Shown here in pieces: positions 7,398-13,146 of a stretch of DNA of 13,146 nt. The translations under genes and the position numbers were made by a program. The first letter of the stretch is position 1. Each line of letters begins with the position of its first letter. Source of the DNA: Planctomycetaceae bacterium (GTDB lineage: Bacteria > Planctomycetota > Planctomycetia > Pirellulales > Thermoguttaceae); NCBI GenBank assembly GCA_003509805.1, contig DOMV01000132.1:10005-23150 (forward strand), in the 5' to 3' direction. Under the pieces are notes generated by a model. It was not told the origin of the DNA. It was given only the letters and a program-made list of their open reading frames with translations, and did no database searches.

Positions 7398-8060
7398 CTA
7401 GGGCGTTCGTTGGATCGTCATTGTCTTCCCGCTGACGTCGAGATCGGTACGGATCGTATGGCCCCGCGCGTCGCAATAGGCCCGAAGTGTTTGGGTATAC
7501 TGTCCGGCGATCAGTTTCGCGTCGACGCGGAGGAGCCGGCGGCTTCCGACCCGGACGTGATCCCGGCCCGACATTTCCATCTGGACCGTCGTCTGCCGGA
7601 ACAGATCGTAAAAAACGACGGTCCGCCGCTCGCCGACTTCAAGCGGCCTGCGGAGCAACGAGACGGTCACGGCCGCAGGGCCTTCCGGCGTTCCTTCCGG
7701 CGTCGTGAATTCCGTCGTGAGACCGCTTGCCCGGGTCCAGATCGTTCCGACTGCCCGGATGAAGTTTCCCTCGCGATCGTATTCCGAGCGCGTCGAGGTA
7801 ATCTGTTTCGGTCCCCCGGCATCGTCGGCCCGGCTTTTCAGCGTGATTTCCAGGATATCACCCGCCGTGTCGCCTGCCGTGAAAACCATCTCGTGCAGAC
7901 CGATCCGCCTGCCGTCGAAAAGCACTTCTTCCTTGTAGGAGCCTCCCTGGCGCAGATAATCCCGATCGTCGACGGTCGCGATTCCCGACCCGCACCCGAC
8001 GAGCAGCACAGCCGACAACAAAAACAACGACAAAACCAAAAACGACGGCAAACGTTCCAT
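7398..8060 (-). CDS. Predicted lipoprotein of unknown function
   Basis: The 220-residue product starts with a lipoprotein signal peptide: a hydrophobic run at 7-22 and a lipobox LLVGC with Cys23 as the lipidation site. The mature part is predicted soluble, probably mostly beta strands, with alternating hydrophobic and charged residues (LFDGRRIGLHEMVF, RRTVVFYDLF, RLLRVDAKL, HTIRTDLDVSG). Its style recalls the extracellular N-terminal portion of planctomycetal transglutaminase-like proteins, but I see no Cys-His-Asp catalytic set and do not assign it. A 12-bp duplication (7681-7704) gives PEGTPEG near residues 119-127. The ATG overlaps the miaA stop by one base (TAATG), implying translational coupling. 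It likely forms an operon with miaA and gcvPB, although no functional link is obvious. Confidence 0.8.
   Translation of the reverse strand: MERLPSFLVLSLFLLSAVLLVGCGSGIATVDDRDYLRQGGSYKEEVLFDGRRIGLHEMVFTAGDTAGDILEITLKSRADDAGGPKQITSTRSEYDREGNFIRAVGTIWTRASGLTTEFTTPEGTPEGPAAVTVSLLRRPLEVGERRTVVFYDLFRQTTVQMEMSGRDHVRVGSRRLLRVDAKLIAGQYTQTLRAYCDARGHTIRTDLDVSGKTMTIQRTP
7681..7704. repeat. In-frame 12-bp tandem duplication inside the lipoprotein gene
   Basis: CCTTCCGGCGTT at 7681-7692 is repeated as CCTTCCGGCGTC at 7693-7704, giving a PEGTPEG stretch in the protein. It is one of four in-frame microduplications in the window. Confidence 0.8.
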
Positions 8061-9094
8061 TACTGATCTTCAGCGTTTAGGCGACCGCCGTGTACTCGCG
8101 GCCGGACGATCCGAGGCGGACTGCCACCAACCGCCCGCCACGGACCCCGAATCACCGTTTCCAATTCGGACGGCGAAACGAAACGGCATTCACTCAGGGA
8201 CCGAAACCACGTTCCTTGCCGTTTCGCGAATTGGCGCGAATGTCTCCGAATCGCTTCGAGCGTTTCGGACAGCGTTTCCTCGCGCGGCGCATCGTCCCGC
8301 GCTGTTGTTTCCCGCGGTGTTGCTTTCAGCAGCGTCTCTTGGGCCTCGAAATACCCGAACAACTCACGATAACCGACGGCTTGGGCGGCGGTCGCATTCG
8401 GAATGTCACGCAACCGTTCCCACAACGCCCGGGCTTCTTCGAGCAATCCGGCTTCCAGCATCGCCCCGACCCGACCGTTGATACGATCATACAGGATTTC
8501 CCGGGGCCGATCAAGGACGTAGACACGACAATCTTCGCGTGGAACCGGGCGGTCGAACTGTCGCTGCAAGACGCTGATCGGAGTCCCGGTCGTCCGATAA
8601 ACCTCCAGTGCGCGAATGATGCGTCGCGTATCGTTCGGGTGCAACCGGTCGGCGGTCCGTCGATCGACCTCGCAAAGCCGTTCATGCAGCCAACCGGGGG
8701 GTTGTTCGACGGCCCGATGAAACATTTCCTCGCGAAACGCCGCGTCCGCCGGCGGTCCCTCAAATAAACCGCGAAGCAGGGCCTTGAGGTAGAGCGGCGT
8801 TCCCCCGACATAGAGCACTCGTTTGCCGCGGCCCAGGACTTCCCCGGCGACCGCCCGGGCGTCACGGAGATAATCGGCGAGGGAGTATTCGCACGCCGGA
8901 TCGCGAAAACCAACGAGATGATGCGGGACACGAGCCCGTTCCTCGGCGGTCGGTACGGCCGTCCCGATCTCCATGCCCCGGTAGACGGCCATGGAATCCA
9001 TCGAAATAATTTCCGCGCCGATTTTGAGGGCGAATTCGATCCCGAGGGCCGTTTTTCCGGCTCCCGTCGGTCCCGTAAGATAGAAGACGTTCAT
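8060..9094 (-). CDS. miaA: tRNA dimethylallyltransferase (tRNA A37 isopentenyltransferase)
   Basis: MiaA adds a dimethylallyl group to adenosine 37 of tRNAs that read codons beginning with U, stabilising codon pairing. LTGPTGAGKTALG (7-19) is the P-loop. ISMDSMAVYRGMEIGTA carries the conserved Asp-Ser pair. VPHHLVG, YVGGTPLYLKALLRG and RRIIRALEVYRTTGTPIS follow, and RRHSRQFAKRQGTWFR is the C-terminal tRNA-binding signature. The product has 344 residues against about 310 usually. Much of the excess is an insertion near 258-277 with a threefold degenerate 15-bp repeat (8272-8316), placed between LFGYFEAQETLL and LSETLEAI. ATG 9094 is the only good start, because the P-loop follows within seven residues. 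It is probably the first gene of a three-gene leftward unit. Confidence 0.95.
   Translation of the reverse strand: MNVFYLTGPTGAGKTALGIEFALKIGAEIISMDSMAVYRGMEIGTAVPTAEERARVPHHLVGFRDPACEYSLADYLRDARAVAGEVLGRGKRVLYVGGTPLYLKALLRGLFEGPPADAAFREEMFHRAVEQPPGWLHERLCEVDRRTADRLHPNDTRRIIRALEVYRTTGTPISVLQRQFDRPVPREDCRVYVLDRPREILYDRINGRVGAMLEAGLLEEARALWERLRDIPNATAAQAVGYRELFGYFEAQETLLKATPRETTARDDAPREETLSETLEAIRRHSRQFAKRQGTWFRSLSECRFVSPSELETVIRGPWRAVGGSPPRIVRPRVHGGRLNAEDQ
8272..8316. repeat. Degenerate 15-bp in-frame repeat inside miaA
   Basis: On the coding strand three consecutive 15-base units begin CGCGGGAAAC (8316-8302), CGCGGGACGA (8301-8287) and CGCGCGAGGA (8286-8272). They encode an Arg/Asp/Glu/Thr-rich segment (residues 260-275) in a position where typical MiaA proteins are shorter. 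The units are imperfect, so the duplication would be older than those in gcvPB and the aminotransferase gene. Confidence 0.55.
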
Positions 9095-9321
9095 ACTTCA
9101 AACGGTCTGCAAAGGAACAAAGCAAAAGCCGAAAAAAAGGGGGCGGAACGGACAATGGACAATTGATAACGAAGATGCACAATTCAAACGTCACGACAAA
9201 GAATCCGCTTGCATCCCCCCGTTGTCCATTGTCAATTATCCATTGCCAATTCAATTATCAATTCGACCGCCTTCTTTCCGGCTTTTATGCTTGTCGACAA
9301 AACGACCGTTTTGGGTATAAG
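9095..9321. other. Intergenic region upstream of miaA with an inverted repeat
   Basis: These 227 bases hold no gene I accept. GACAATGGACAA (9151-9162) and TTGTCCATTGTC (9222-9233) are a perfect 12-bp inverted repeat 59 bases apart. The right arm continues into a repetitive stretch, TTGTCAATTATCCATTGCC (9229-9247), then CAATTCAATTATCAATTCG (9247-9265). Words of this type recur between genes in many unrelated bacteria. A short frame reading MNWQWIIDNGQ here is the translation of that repeat. Confidence 0.7.
9151..9265. repeat. CAATTGTCCATTG-type low-complexity repeat with 12-bp inverted arms
   Basis: The arms are at 9151-9162 and 9222-9233. The right side includes further direct copies of TCCATTG (9225-9231 and 9239-9245) and AATTATC (9234-9240 and 9253-9259). 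It could fold as a long hairpin in the DNA between the DUF1559 gene and miaA. I see no promoter or T-run that would make it a clear regulator. Confidence 0.6.
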
Positions 9322-10371
9322 TTACAGCTTGTCCTGGTTGACCACGCGACGGCTGTTCGGGTTCATCATGTCAAACACGGTTCGCGGGTCGGCCGTATCG
9401 CTGACGGGGCGCACCGCGCCGTCGCACATGGCCATGATAACCGTGCCGATATGCAGCGAGGACGGCCGGGCGAGTTTGTAATCGCCGATCCCACCCCCGG
9501 TCACGCCGGTGTCGTCACGGCCGGCGTTGATTTTTGCGGCTTTGATCGTCCCCGTGGTGATGGTACTGTCGGCACAATCCCAGTAGGCATCCCACGGATG
9601 AGTATAAAGATTACCGGTGGATTCGCCGTTCGCGTTCATGCCGCTTTGAACATCGTCGGCGTCTCCTTCGAAAGAATAACAAAAACCGATTTGGTATTCC
9701 TGGTAATCGTACCAATTTCCCGCATTGTAGTTTTCCGAAATCAGGATCGTATTGGACAACCCGTTTCCGGCCAGGACGATATCCTTCGTACAGGAAAAGC
9801 TCGACGTATTTTTGTTTGCCCCCCCCTTGTTCACGAACAGCGTCGTTCCGGGAGCGGCCGGCTCGTAAGTACCGGCGGGCGTGCCATTAGTCTGCACCAT
9901 ACCTTTGTTGATGTTCATCGGGCCACAGTTGGCGACGTGATTGATCTTCGCCTCCGCCGGCGCCGCCGACGGGCATTTGAAGATCGGCATCGGGAATTCC
10001 TTGTAGCCGGTCAGATTATAGGAGGGAACATCTGATGCGGGAGCATTTGCAAAATCGACATAACCGCTTGCGGAATTCCCCTGTTTGCAGATTTCCTGAT
10101 AAAGGGTTTGTTGGTCGAGAAACGGCATGATGGCAATATGCCAGGAAGCGTATTCCTTGCTGGGCAGTTGTTGAAGGAAGCCCGGGTAGGCGCCACCCTT
10201 GTTGCCGGAAAACAGTTCGATCGCGGTGGAAGTGTTTCGCTGGTTGTTGATGCAGACGGTGCGGCGTCCCGTTTCGCGGGCATTTTGAATGGCGGGAAGC
10301 AGCAGGCCAGCGAGCATGCCGATGATCGCGATCACGACCAGAAGCTCGATGAGCGTGAATGCTTTTCTCAT
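9322..10371 (-). CDS. DUF1559 protein with prepilin-type N-terminal methylation motif
   Basis: The 349-residue protein begins MRKAFTLIELLVVIAIIG, a type IV pilin-like signal: a short basic leader, processing expected before F5, Glu at mature position 5 and a hydrophobic helix to about residue 27. RETGRRTVCINNQRN continues the helix. The C-terminus carries the DUF1559 signature HIGTVIMAMCDG (His307 to Asp317-Gly318, H-x9-DG). Proteins of this family are numerous in Planctomycetota and are thought to be pseudopilins or surface proteins; the function of individual members is unknown. Several cysteines in the mature part suggest export. It is the only gene here with a textbook ribosome binding site, AAGGAG, 8 bases before the ATG. 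It appears to be a single-gene unit. An A at position -1 of the processing site replaces the usual Gly. Confidence 0.93.
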   Translation of the reverse strand: MRKAFTLIELLVVIAIIGMLAGLLLPAIQNARETGRRTVCINNQRNTSTAIELFSGNKGGAYPGFLQQLPSKEYASWHIAIMPFLDQQTLYQEICKQGNSASGYVDFANAPASDVPSYNLTGYKEFPMPIFKCPSAAPAEAKINHVANCGPMNINKGMVQTNGTPAGTYEPAAPGTTLFVNKGGANKNTSSFSCTKDIVLAGNGLSNTILISENYNAGNWYDYQEYQIGFCYSFEGDADDVQSGMNANGESTGNLYTHPWDAYWDCADSTITTGTIKAAKINAGRDDTGVTGGGIGDYKLARPSSLHIGTVIMAMCDGAVRPVSDTADPRTVFDMMNPNSRRVVNQDKL

Positions 10372-10378
10372 GTCGATT

Positions 10379-10384
10379 CTCCTT
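10379..10384 (-). promoter_or_regulatory. Strong ribosome binding site of the DUF1559 gene
   Basis: On the minus strand AAGGAG lies 7-8 bases before the ATG at 10371. It fixes the start codon and stands out because no other gene in the window has a comparable site. Confidence 0.8.
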
Positions 10385-10441
10385 CAAATCTGAATGGTGG
10401 TATGTATAGGCTATGCAGACCGGAAAAGCCGCACGGCGACT

Positions 10442-10551
10442 TTTATACCGAAGCCGGTTGAGTTTTCCGCCCTATCCGCCTACATTACCTTTCAGAAAAG
10501 CAGGCTCCCTAAGAATCGGCTTCGGGAAATTTCAACGGTTTACAGTATGCA
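10442..10551 (+). repeat. Intergenic repeat family A, copy 3
   Basis: The left end TTTATACCGAAGCCGGTTGA and right end ATCGGCTTCGGGAAATTTCA match copy 1 exactly. Arms CCGAAGCCG (10448-10456) and CGGCTTCGG (10517-10525) are perfect inverted repeats. The middle keeps CCTATCCGCCT, TTACCTT and GCAGGCT but is shorter than in copy 1. Unlike copies 1 and 2, this one is opposite in orientation to both flanking genes, which argues against a purely gene-linked leader element. Confidence 0.78.
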
Positions 10552-10676
10552 AAGCTATTTTCCATGATGGGGAAGGAAAAAGCTAGCGTAATCCGGAAAA
10601 TTTTTCGATATTTTTTTCCCGACGTCCTTTTCGAACGTATTTTCACCCAAAACGCCGGAAATGTCGGCCCAAATTG

Positions 10677-11702
10677 TCAGGCACTGCCTTCCGACTTCAT
10701 CCGCATGTCCTCGGCCAGTCGGCGCATTCCTTCCTCGATTGAGATTTTAGGCTCAAAACCGAAATCCCTTTTAGCGGCGGAAATGTCAAAATAGTGCGAC
10801 CGGGCAAGCTGAGAGGCCAAAAAACGGGTCATCACAGGTTCGCCCTCCATACGAAAGAGCCAGTACCACCATTCCAAGACAGTTCCGATCCCGTAGGCCA
10901 GCGGGTAGGAAATGGACCGTTTGACCGGCGGCAATTGCGCGAGGGCAAGCAATTCGTCGATCCATTGCCACGTATTGACGGGCCGGCCCTGCGAAAGAAA
11001 ATACGCCCGGCCGCCAAGCGGACTTCCCGGACGCAGGGCATCCGCCGCCTGGAGGTGGGCATCCGCCGCATTTTCAACGTAAATCACGTCCGTCAATCCG
11101 GTTCCGTCGCCTACGCGGAACAACTTGCCCGCCCTTGCCCGGCTCAACAAACGGGGAATGATATGGCGGTCCCGAGGTCCCCAAAGCAGGTGGGGGCGAA
11201 GCGAACATGTCGAAAACACGGTCCCGTCTTCCCATTTTTCCCCGTCGGCGGCGAGAACCATCTGTTCGGCCAACGCTTTCGAACGGGGGTAATGCGTCAA
11301 CCAGCGCTTCGGGTAGGGAGCCGATTCGTCGACGTTTTCCTGTGCCGGAAGATCGAAAACGACACTCGGGCTGGAGGTGTAGATCAGTTTACGGACGCCG
11401 TATTTTCGACAACCATCGAGTACGTAACGCGTTCCGAGCGTATTCGTCTCGTAATACGGTTTCCAGAAAACCGAGATCCCGGGAACGGCCGCCGTGTGAA
11501 AAATCGTTTCGACACCCTCGCAGGCCGCCATGACGGCCCCGCGATCTTTCAGGTCGCCCTGGAAAACTTCGACGCCCGATTTCCGGAGTTCCGGGTACGC
11601 ACCCCGACAGAAGACCCGGACCCGGTCACCCCGGGCAACGAGTCGTTCCACGATGTACAAACCGAGAAAACCGGCTCCGCCGGTAACAAGAGTAACGCTC
11701 AA
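10677..11702 (-). CDS. NAD(P)-dependent extended SDR, OleD-like 2-alkyl-3-oxoalkanoate reductase / 3-beta-HSD family
   Basis: The 341-residue protein is an extended short-chain dehydrogenase: TGGAGFLG (7-14) binds the cofactor, TSS (109-111) supplies the catalytic Ser, and HYPRSK gives Tyr138 and Lys142. Many segments resemble OleD, which reduces the 2-alkyl-3-oxoalkanoate intermediate in head-to-head hydrocarbon synthesis: RGAYPEL, HTAAVPGI, TSSPSVVFD, LRPHLLWGP, RARAGKL, EPVMTRF and SHYFDISAAKRDFGF. No oleA, oleB or oleC is present, so a role in olefin synthesis is not shown; sterol-like or sugar-nucleotide substrates are alternatives. The start is TTG at 11702, which overlaps the aminotransferase stop (TTGA). 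No later start would keep the cofactor motif, so translation is probably coupled to the upstream gene. Confidence 0.85.
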   Translation of the reverse strand: MSVTLVTGGAGFLGLYIVERLVARGDRVRVFCRGAYPELRKSGVEVFQGDLKDRGAVMAACEGVETIFHTAAVPGISVFWKPYYETNTLGTRYVLDGCRKYGVRKLIYTSSPSVVFDLPAQENVDESAPYPKRWLTHYPRSKALAEQMVLAADGEKWEDGTVFSTCSLRPHLLWGPRDRHIIPRLLSRARAGKLFRVGDGTGLTDVIYVENAADAHLQAADALRPGSPLGGRAYFLSQGRPVNTWQWIDELLALAQLPPVKRSISYPLAYGIGTVLEWWYWLFRMEGEPVMTRFLASQLARSHYFDISAAKRDFGFEPKISIEEGMRRLAEDMRMKSEGSA

Positions 11703-12916
11703 CTTTTCAAAAATTCCTCGATTTTATCGAACGCCTCTTTAAGCGTGTCCATGTCGGTCGCAAAAGAAGCCCGGACGTATCCTTCGCAGCCGAAGGAAGA
11801 GCCCATGACGGTGGCAACGCATTTCCGCGTCAACAATTCCAGGCAGAATTGTTCGGACGTATCGATTTGGACGCCGCCGAGTTTGCGGCCGAGATACTTT
11901 CGGACGTTGAAAAAGGCGTAAAACGCACCGGCCATTTCCGGGCAACTCAGGCCGTCGATGCTCTTGATCCGTTCGGAGACAAAGTCCCTGCGCCGGGTAA
12001 ATTCGGCAAGCATTTCGGAAACGCACCCCTGGTCGCCCGTCAGGGCCGTCAACGCGGCATATTGGCTGATACTACACGGATTCGAGGTTTCCTGGCTTTG
12101 GAGTTCCCCCATTTTTTTCGACAGGTGGAGCGGTGCAAGGGTCCAGCCGATCCGCCAACCGGTCATCGCGTAAGTCTTGCTGACGCCGTTAATAACGATC
12201 GTTCGATCCATGAGACCGGGACGTAGCGTCGGAAAACTGACGAAGGTGTTTCCGGGATACACCAGCTTGCCGTAAATCTCGTCGGCGACGACGAACAGGT
12301 CTTTTTCGAGGACGATATCCGCCAGCGCCCCGAGTTCCTCGCCGGAATACATCGTGCCCGTCGGATTCGACGGCGAACAGAGGAGCAGCATTTTCGTTTT
12401 CGGGGTGATTGCCGCCCTGAATTGCGCCGCCGTCATCTTGAAACCGGTGTTTTCCTCGGTCGGAACGATCACGGGAACCGCGCCGGACAGTTTGACCAAT
12501 TCGGCATAGCTGACCCAATACGGAGCCGGAATAATCACTTCGTCGCCGGGATCAAGCGTCGCGAAAAAAGCGTTATGCAGGGCGTGTTTGGCCCCGTTGG
12601 CGACAACGACGTGGCCCGCTCCGTATTCGACGGCCCCGTGATCGGCCCCGTGATCGGCCCCGTAATCGGCATTGTACCGGGCGGCGATGGCGTTTTTGAG
12701 CTCCGGAATACCGCTGGCGAGCGTATATTTGGTGTGTCCGGCATTCATCGCGACGACCGCCGCATCGCGAATATGCTGCGGGGTAATGAAATCCGGTTCA
12801 CCGACGCTCAGGTCGTAAACCTTCTTTCCGGAACCCTTGAGTTCTTTCGCCTTTGCGGCCATGGCCAAGGTCGCAGACGGTTCGAGCGCGTGAACGATGC
12901 GTGAAATCGGGATCAT
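11699..12916 (-). CDS. Pyridoxal-phosphate aminotransferase, aspartate aminotransferase family (class I/II)
   Basis: The 405-residue protein is a fold-type I aminotransferase most like bacterial class Ib aspartate aminotransferases, which interconvert aspartate/2-oxoglutarate and oxaloacetate/glutamate. KVYDLSVGEPDF, YTLASGIPELKNAIA, SPSNPTGTMYS and VADEIYGKLVY appear in order. NGVSKTYAMTGWRIGW holds the expected PLP lysine, Lys247, and VRASFATD near the C-terminus carries the substrate-carboxylate Arg. A loop near 80-100, normally short, contains GADHGADHGA from a 12-bp tandem repeat (12632-12667). I chose ATG 12916, where homology starts; an in-frame ATG at 13027 would add 37 residues translated from repeat B2. 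No Shine-Dalgarno is seen. Substrate could also be another amino acid, since the family is broad. It overlaps the downstream OleD-like gene by 4 bases. Confidence 0.9.
   Translation of the reverse strand: MIPISRIVHALEPSATLAMAAKAKELKGSGKKVYDLSVGEPDFITPQHIRDAAVVAMNAGHTKYTLASGIPELKNAIAARYNADYGADHGADHGAVEYGAGHVVVANGAKHALHNAFFATLDPGDEVIIPAPYWVSYAELVKLSGAVPVIVPTEENTGFKMTAAQFRAAITPKTKMLLLCSPSNPTGTMYSGEELGALADIVLEKDLFVVADEIYGKLVYPGNTFVSFPTLRPGLMDRTIVINGVSKTYAMTGWRIGWTLAPLHLSKKMGELQSQETSNPCSISQYAALTALTGDQGCVSEMLAEFTRRRDFVSERIKSIDGLSCPEMAGAFYAFFNVRKYLGRKLGGVQIDTSEQFCLELLTRKCVATVMGSSFGCEGYVRASFATDMDTLKEAFDKIEEFLKS
12632..12667. repeat. In-frame 12-bp tandem repeat, three units, inside the aminotransferase gene
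   Basis: GGCCCCGTGATC at 12632-12643 and 12644-12655 is identical; GGCCCCGTAATC at 12656-12667 differs by one base. On the coding strand they give residues about 84-95, a Gly-Ala-Asp-His repeat between the N-terminal helix and the conserved NGAKHAL segment. Confidence 0.88.
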
Positions 12917-12995
12917 GGCAATATCGATTGTTGGCGTAATGAAAAGGAAGGCGACGTGACATCGACGAAAGTGCGGCGTGAAACGTAACCAGGCG
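12917..12995. other. Gap between the aminotransferase start and repeat B2
   Basis: These 79 bases hold no gene and no clear Shine-Dalgarno or promoter for the leftward aminotransferase gene. On the minus strand TATATT (at about 12998-13003, inside the edge of repeat B2) could be a -10 box, but no -35 box sits at the right distance. Confidence 0.4.
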
Positions 12996-13146
12996 GAATA
13001 TACTGGAAACGCGATGAAAACGGACATTGGGTCAAGTCTGCCTGCCGCACTCGCACGCCCTCAACTTTTGTTAATATAAGTATTTGCGTGAATCATTCGA
13101 GCGGCAGGCGCTTGTTCGCGGGAAAAACATGCCGTAGTTTCAGGCC
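12996..13146 (+). repeat. Intergenic repeat family B, copy 2 (runs to the window edge)
   Basis: The block from GGAAACGCGATGAAAACGGA (13005-13024) through CTGCCGCA, and the block CGAGCGGCAGGCG (13098-13110) with TTGTTCGCGGGA, match copy 1 closely. Arms GCCTGCCGC (13040-13048) and GCGGCAGGC (13101-13109) are a perfect 9-bp inverted repeat. The loop between them is unrelated in sequence to that of copy 1. TTTCAGGCC at the window edge matches copy 1 near 2529-2537, so the element probably continues beyond. It is opposite in orientation to the aminotransferase gene. Confidence 0.72.

Larger units (their letters stand above)
10372..10676. other. Intergenic region between the DUF1559 gene and the OleD-like gene
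   Basis: These 305 bases contain the DUF1559 ribosome binding site (10379-10384), repeat A3 (about 10442-10551) and an AT-rich stretch at about 10590-10620. In the latter, GGAAAA can pair with TTTTTCC, a weak candidate terminator for the leftward OleD-like gene. I see no convincing -35/-10 pair for the DUF1559 gene. A rightward 76-codon frame beginning at 10564 runs into the antisense of the OleD-like gene and is not accepted. Confidence 0.65.

Noticed and set aside
8862..9254. 130-codon leftward frame starting MNWQWIIDNGQ
   Set aside because: The start is the translation of a CAATTGTCCATTG-type intergenic repeat, and the rest is out-of-frame miaA.
10564..10794. 76-codon rightward open frame in the gap after the OleD-like gene
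   Set aside because: Half of it is antisense to the OleD-like gene. It has no ribosome binding site or recognisable domain.
10794..11921. 375-codon rightward open frame opposite the OleD-like gene
   Set aside because: It is the antisense of two genes with intact catalytic motifs and spans their junction.
12917..13027. 37-residue N-terminal extension of the aminotransferase
   Set aside because: It is encoded by the reverse strand of repeat B2 and lies before the normal start of the family.

Overview
The window looks like ordinary chromosome from a member of the Planctomycetota. The best clue is a gene at 9322-10371 for a DUF1559 protein: a pilin-like N-terminus plus an H-x9-DG motif near the C-terminus, a family greatly expanded in that phylum. 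The other proteins (stand-alone mannose-1-phosphate guanylyltransferase, split glycine decarboxylase subunit 2, OleD-like reductase) fit. The DNA is moderately GC-rich by eye. I see no tRNA, rRNA, CRISPR array, transposase, phage gene or defence system.

Layout, left to right. A trypsin-like (HtrA/DegP-type) exported protease reads leftward and is cut by the window edge (1-585). A strong sigma70-like promoter (596-624), short tandem repeats and an intergenic repeat then lead to manC (987-2072, +). A second promoter (2240-2268) and two adjacent intergenic repeats precede gnd (2604-4145, +), followed by folK (4215-4697, +) and a fumarylacetoacetate-hydrolase-family gene (4891-5808, +). That rightward block meets a leftward block with only 2 bp between them. 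The leftward block is miaA, then an unknown lipoprotein gene overlapping it by one base, then gcvPB (9094 down to 5811). Further right, also leftward, are the DUF1559 gene and an aspartate aminotransferase/OleD-like reductase pair whose stop and start codons overlap (12916 down to 10677).

The genes are mainly housekeeping: GDP-mannose supply, the oxidative pentose phosphate pathway, folate synthesis, the glycine cleavage system, tRNA isopentenylation and transamination. I see no single dedicated pathway linking them.

The least ordinary content lies between and within the genes. Two families of dispersed intergenic repeats (A, three copies; B, two copies) share one design: well-conserved ends carrying a 9-bp inverted repeat, and a variable middle. 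In each family one copy has a C-to-T change that still allows a G-U pair. Separately, at least four genes (gcvPB, the aminotransferase gene, the lipoprotein gene, miaA) carry small in-frame tandem duplications with 12- or 15-bp units, apparently in non-core loops, and intergenic DNA shows similar 11-, 12- and 26-bp duplications. gnd has two extra segments compared with the usual enzyme, and one sits in a stretch of distinctly different base composition.
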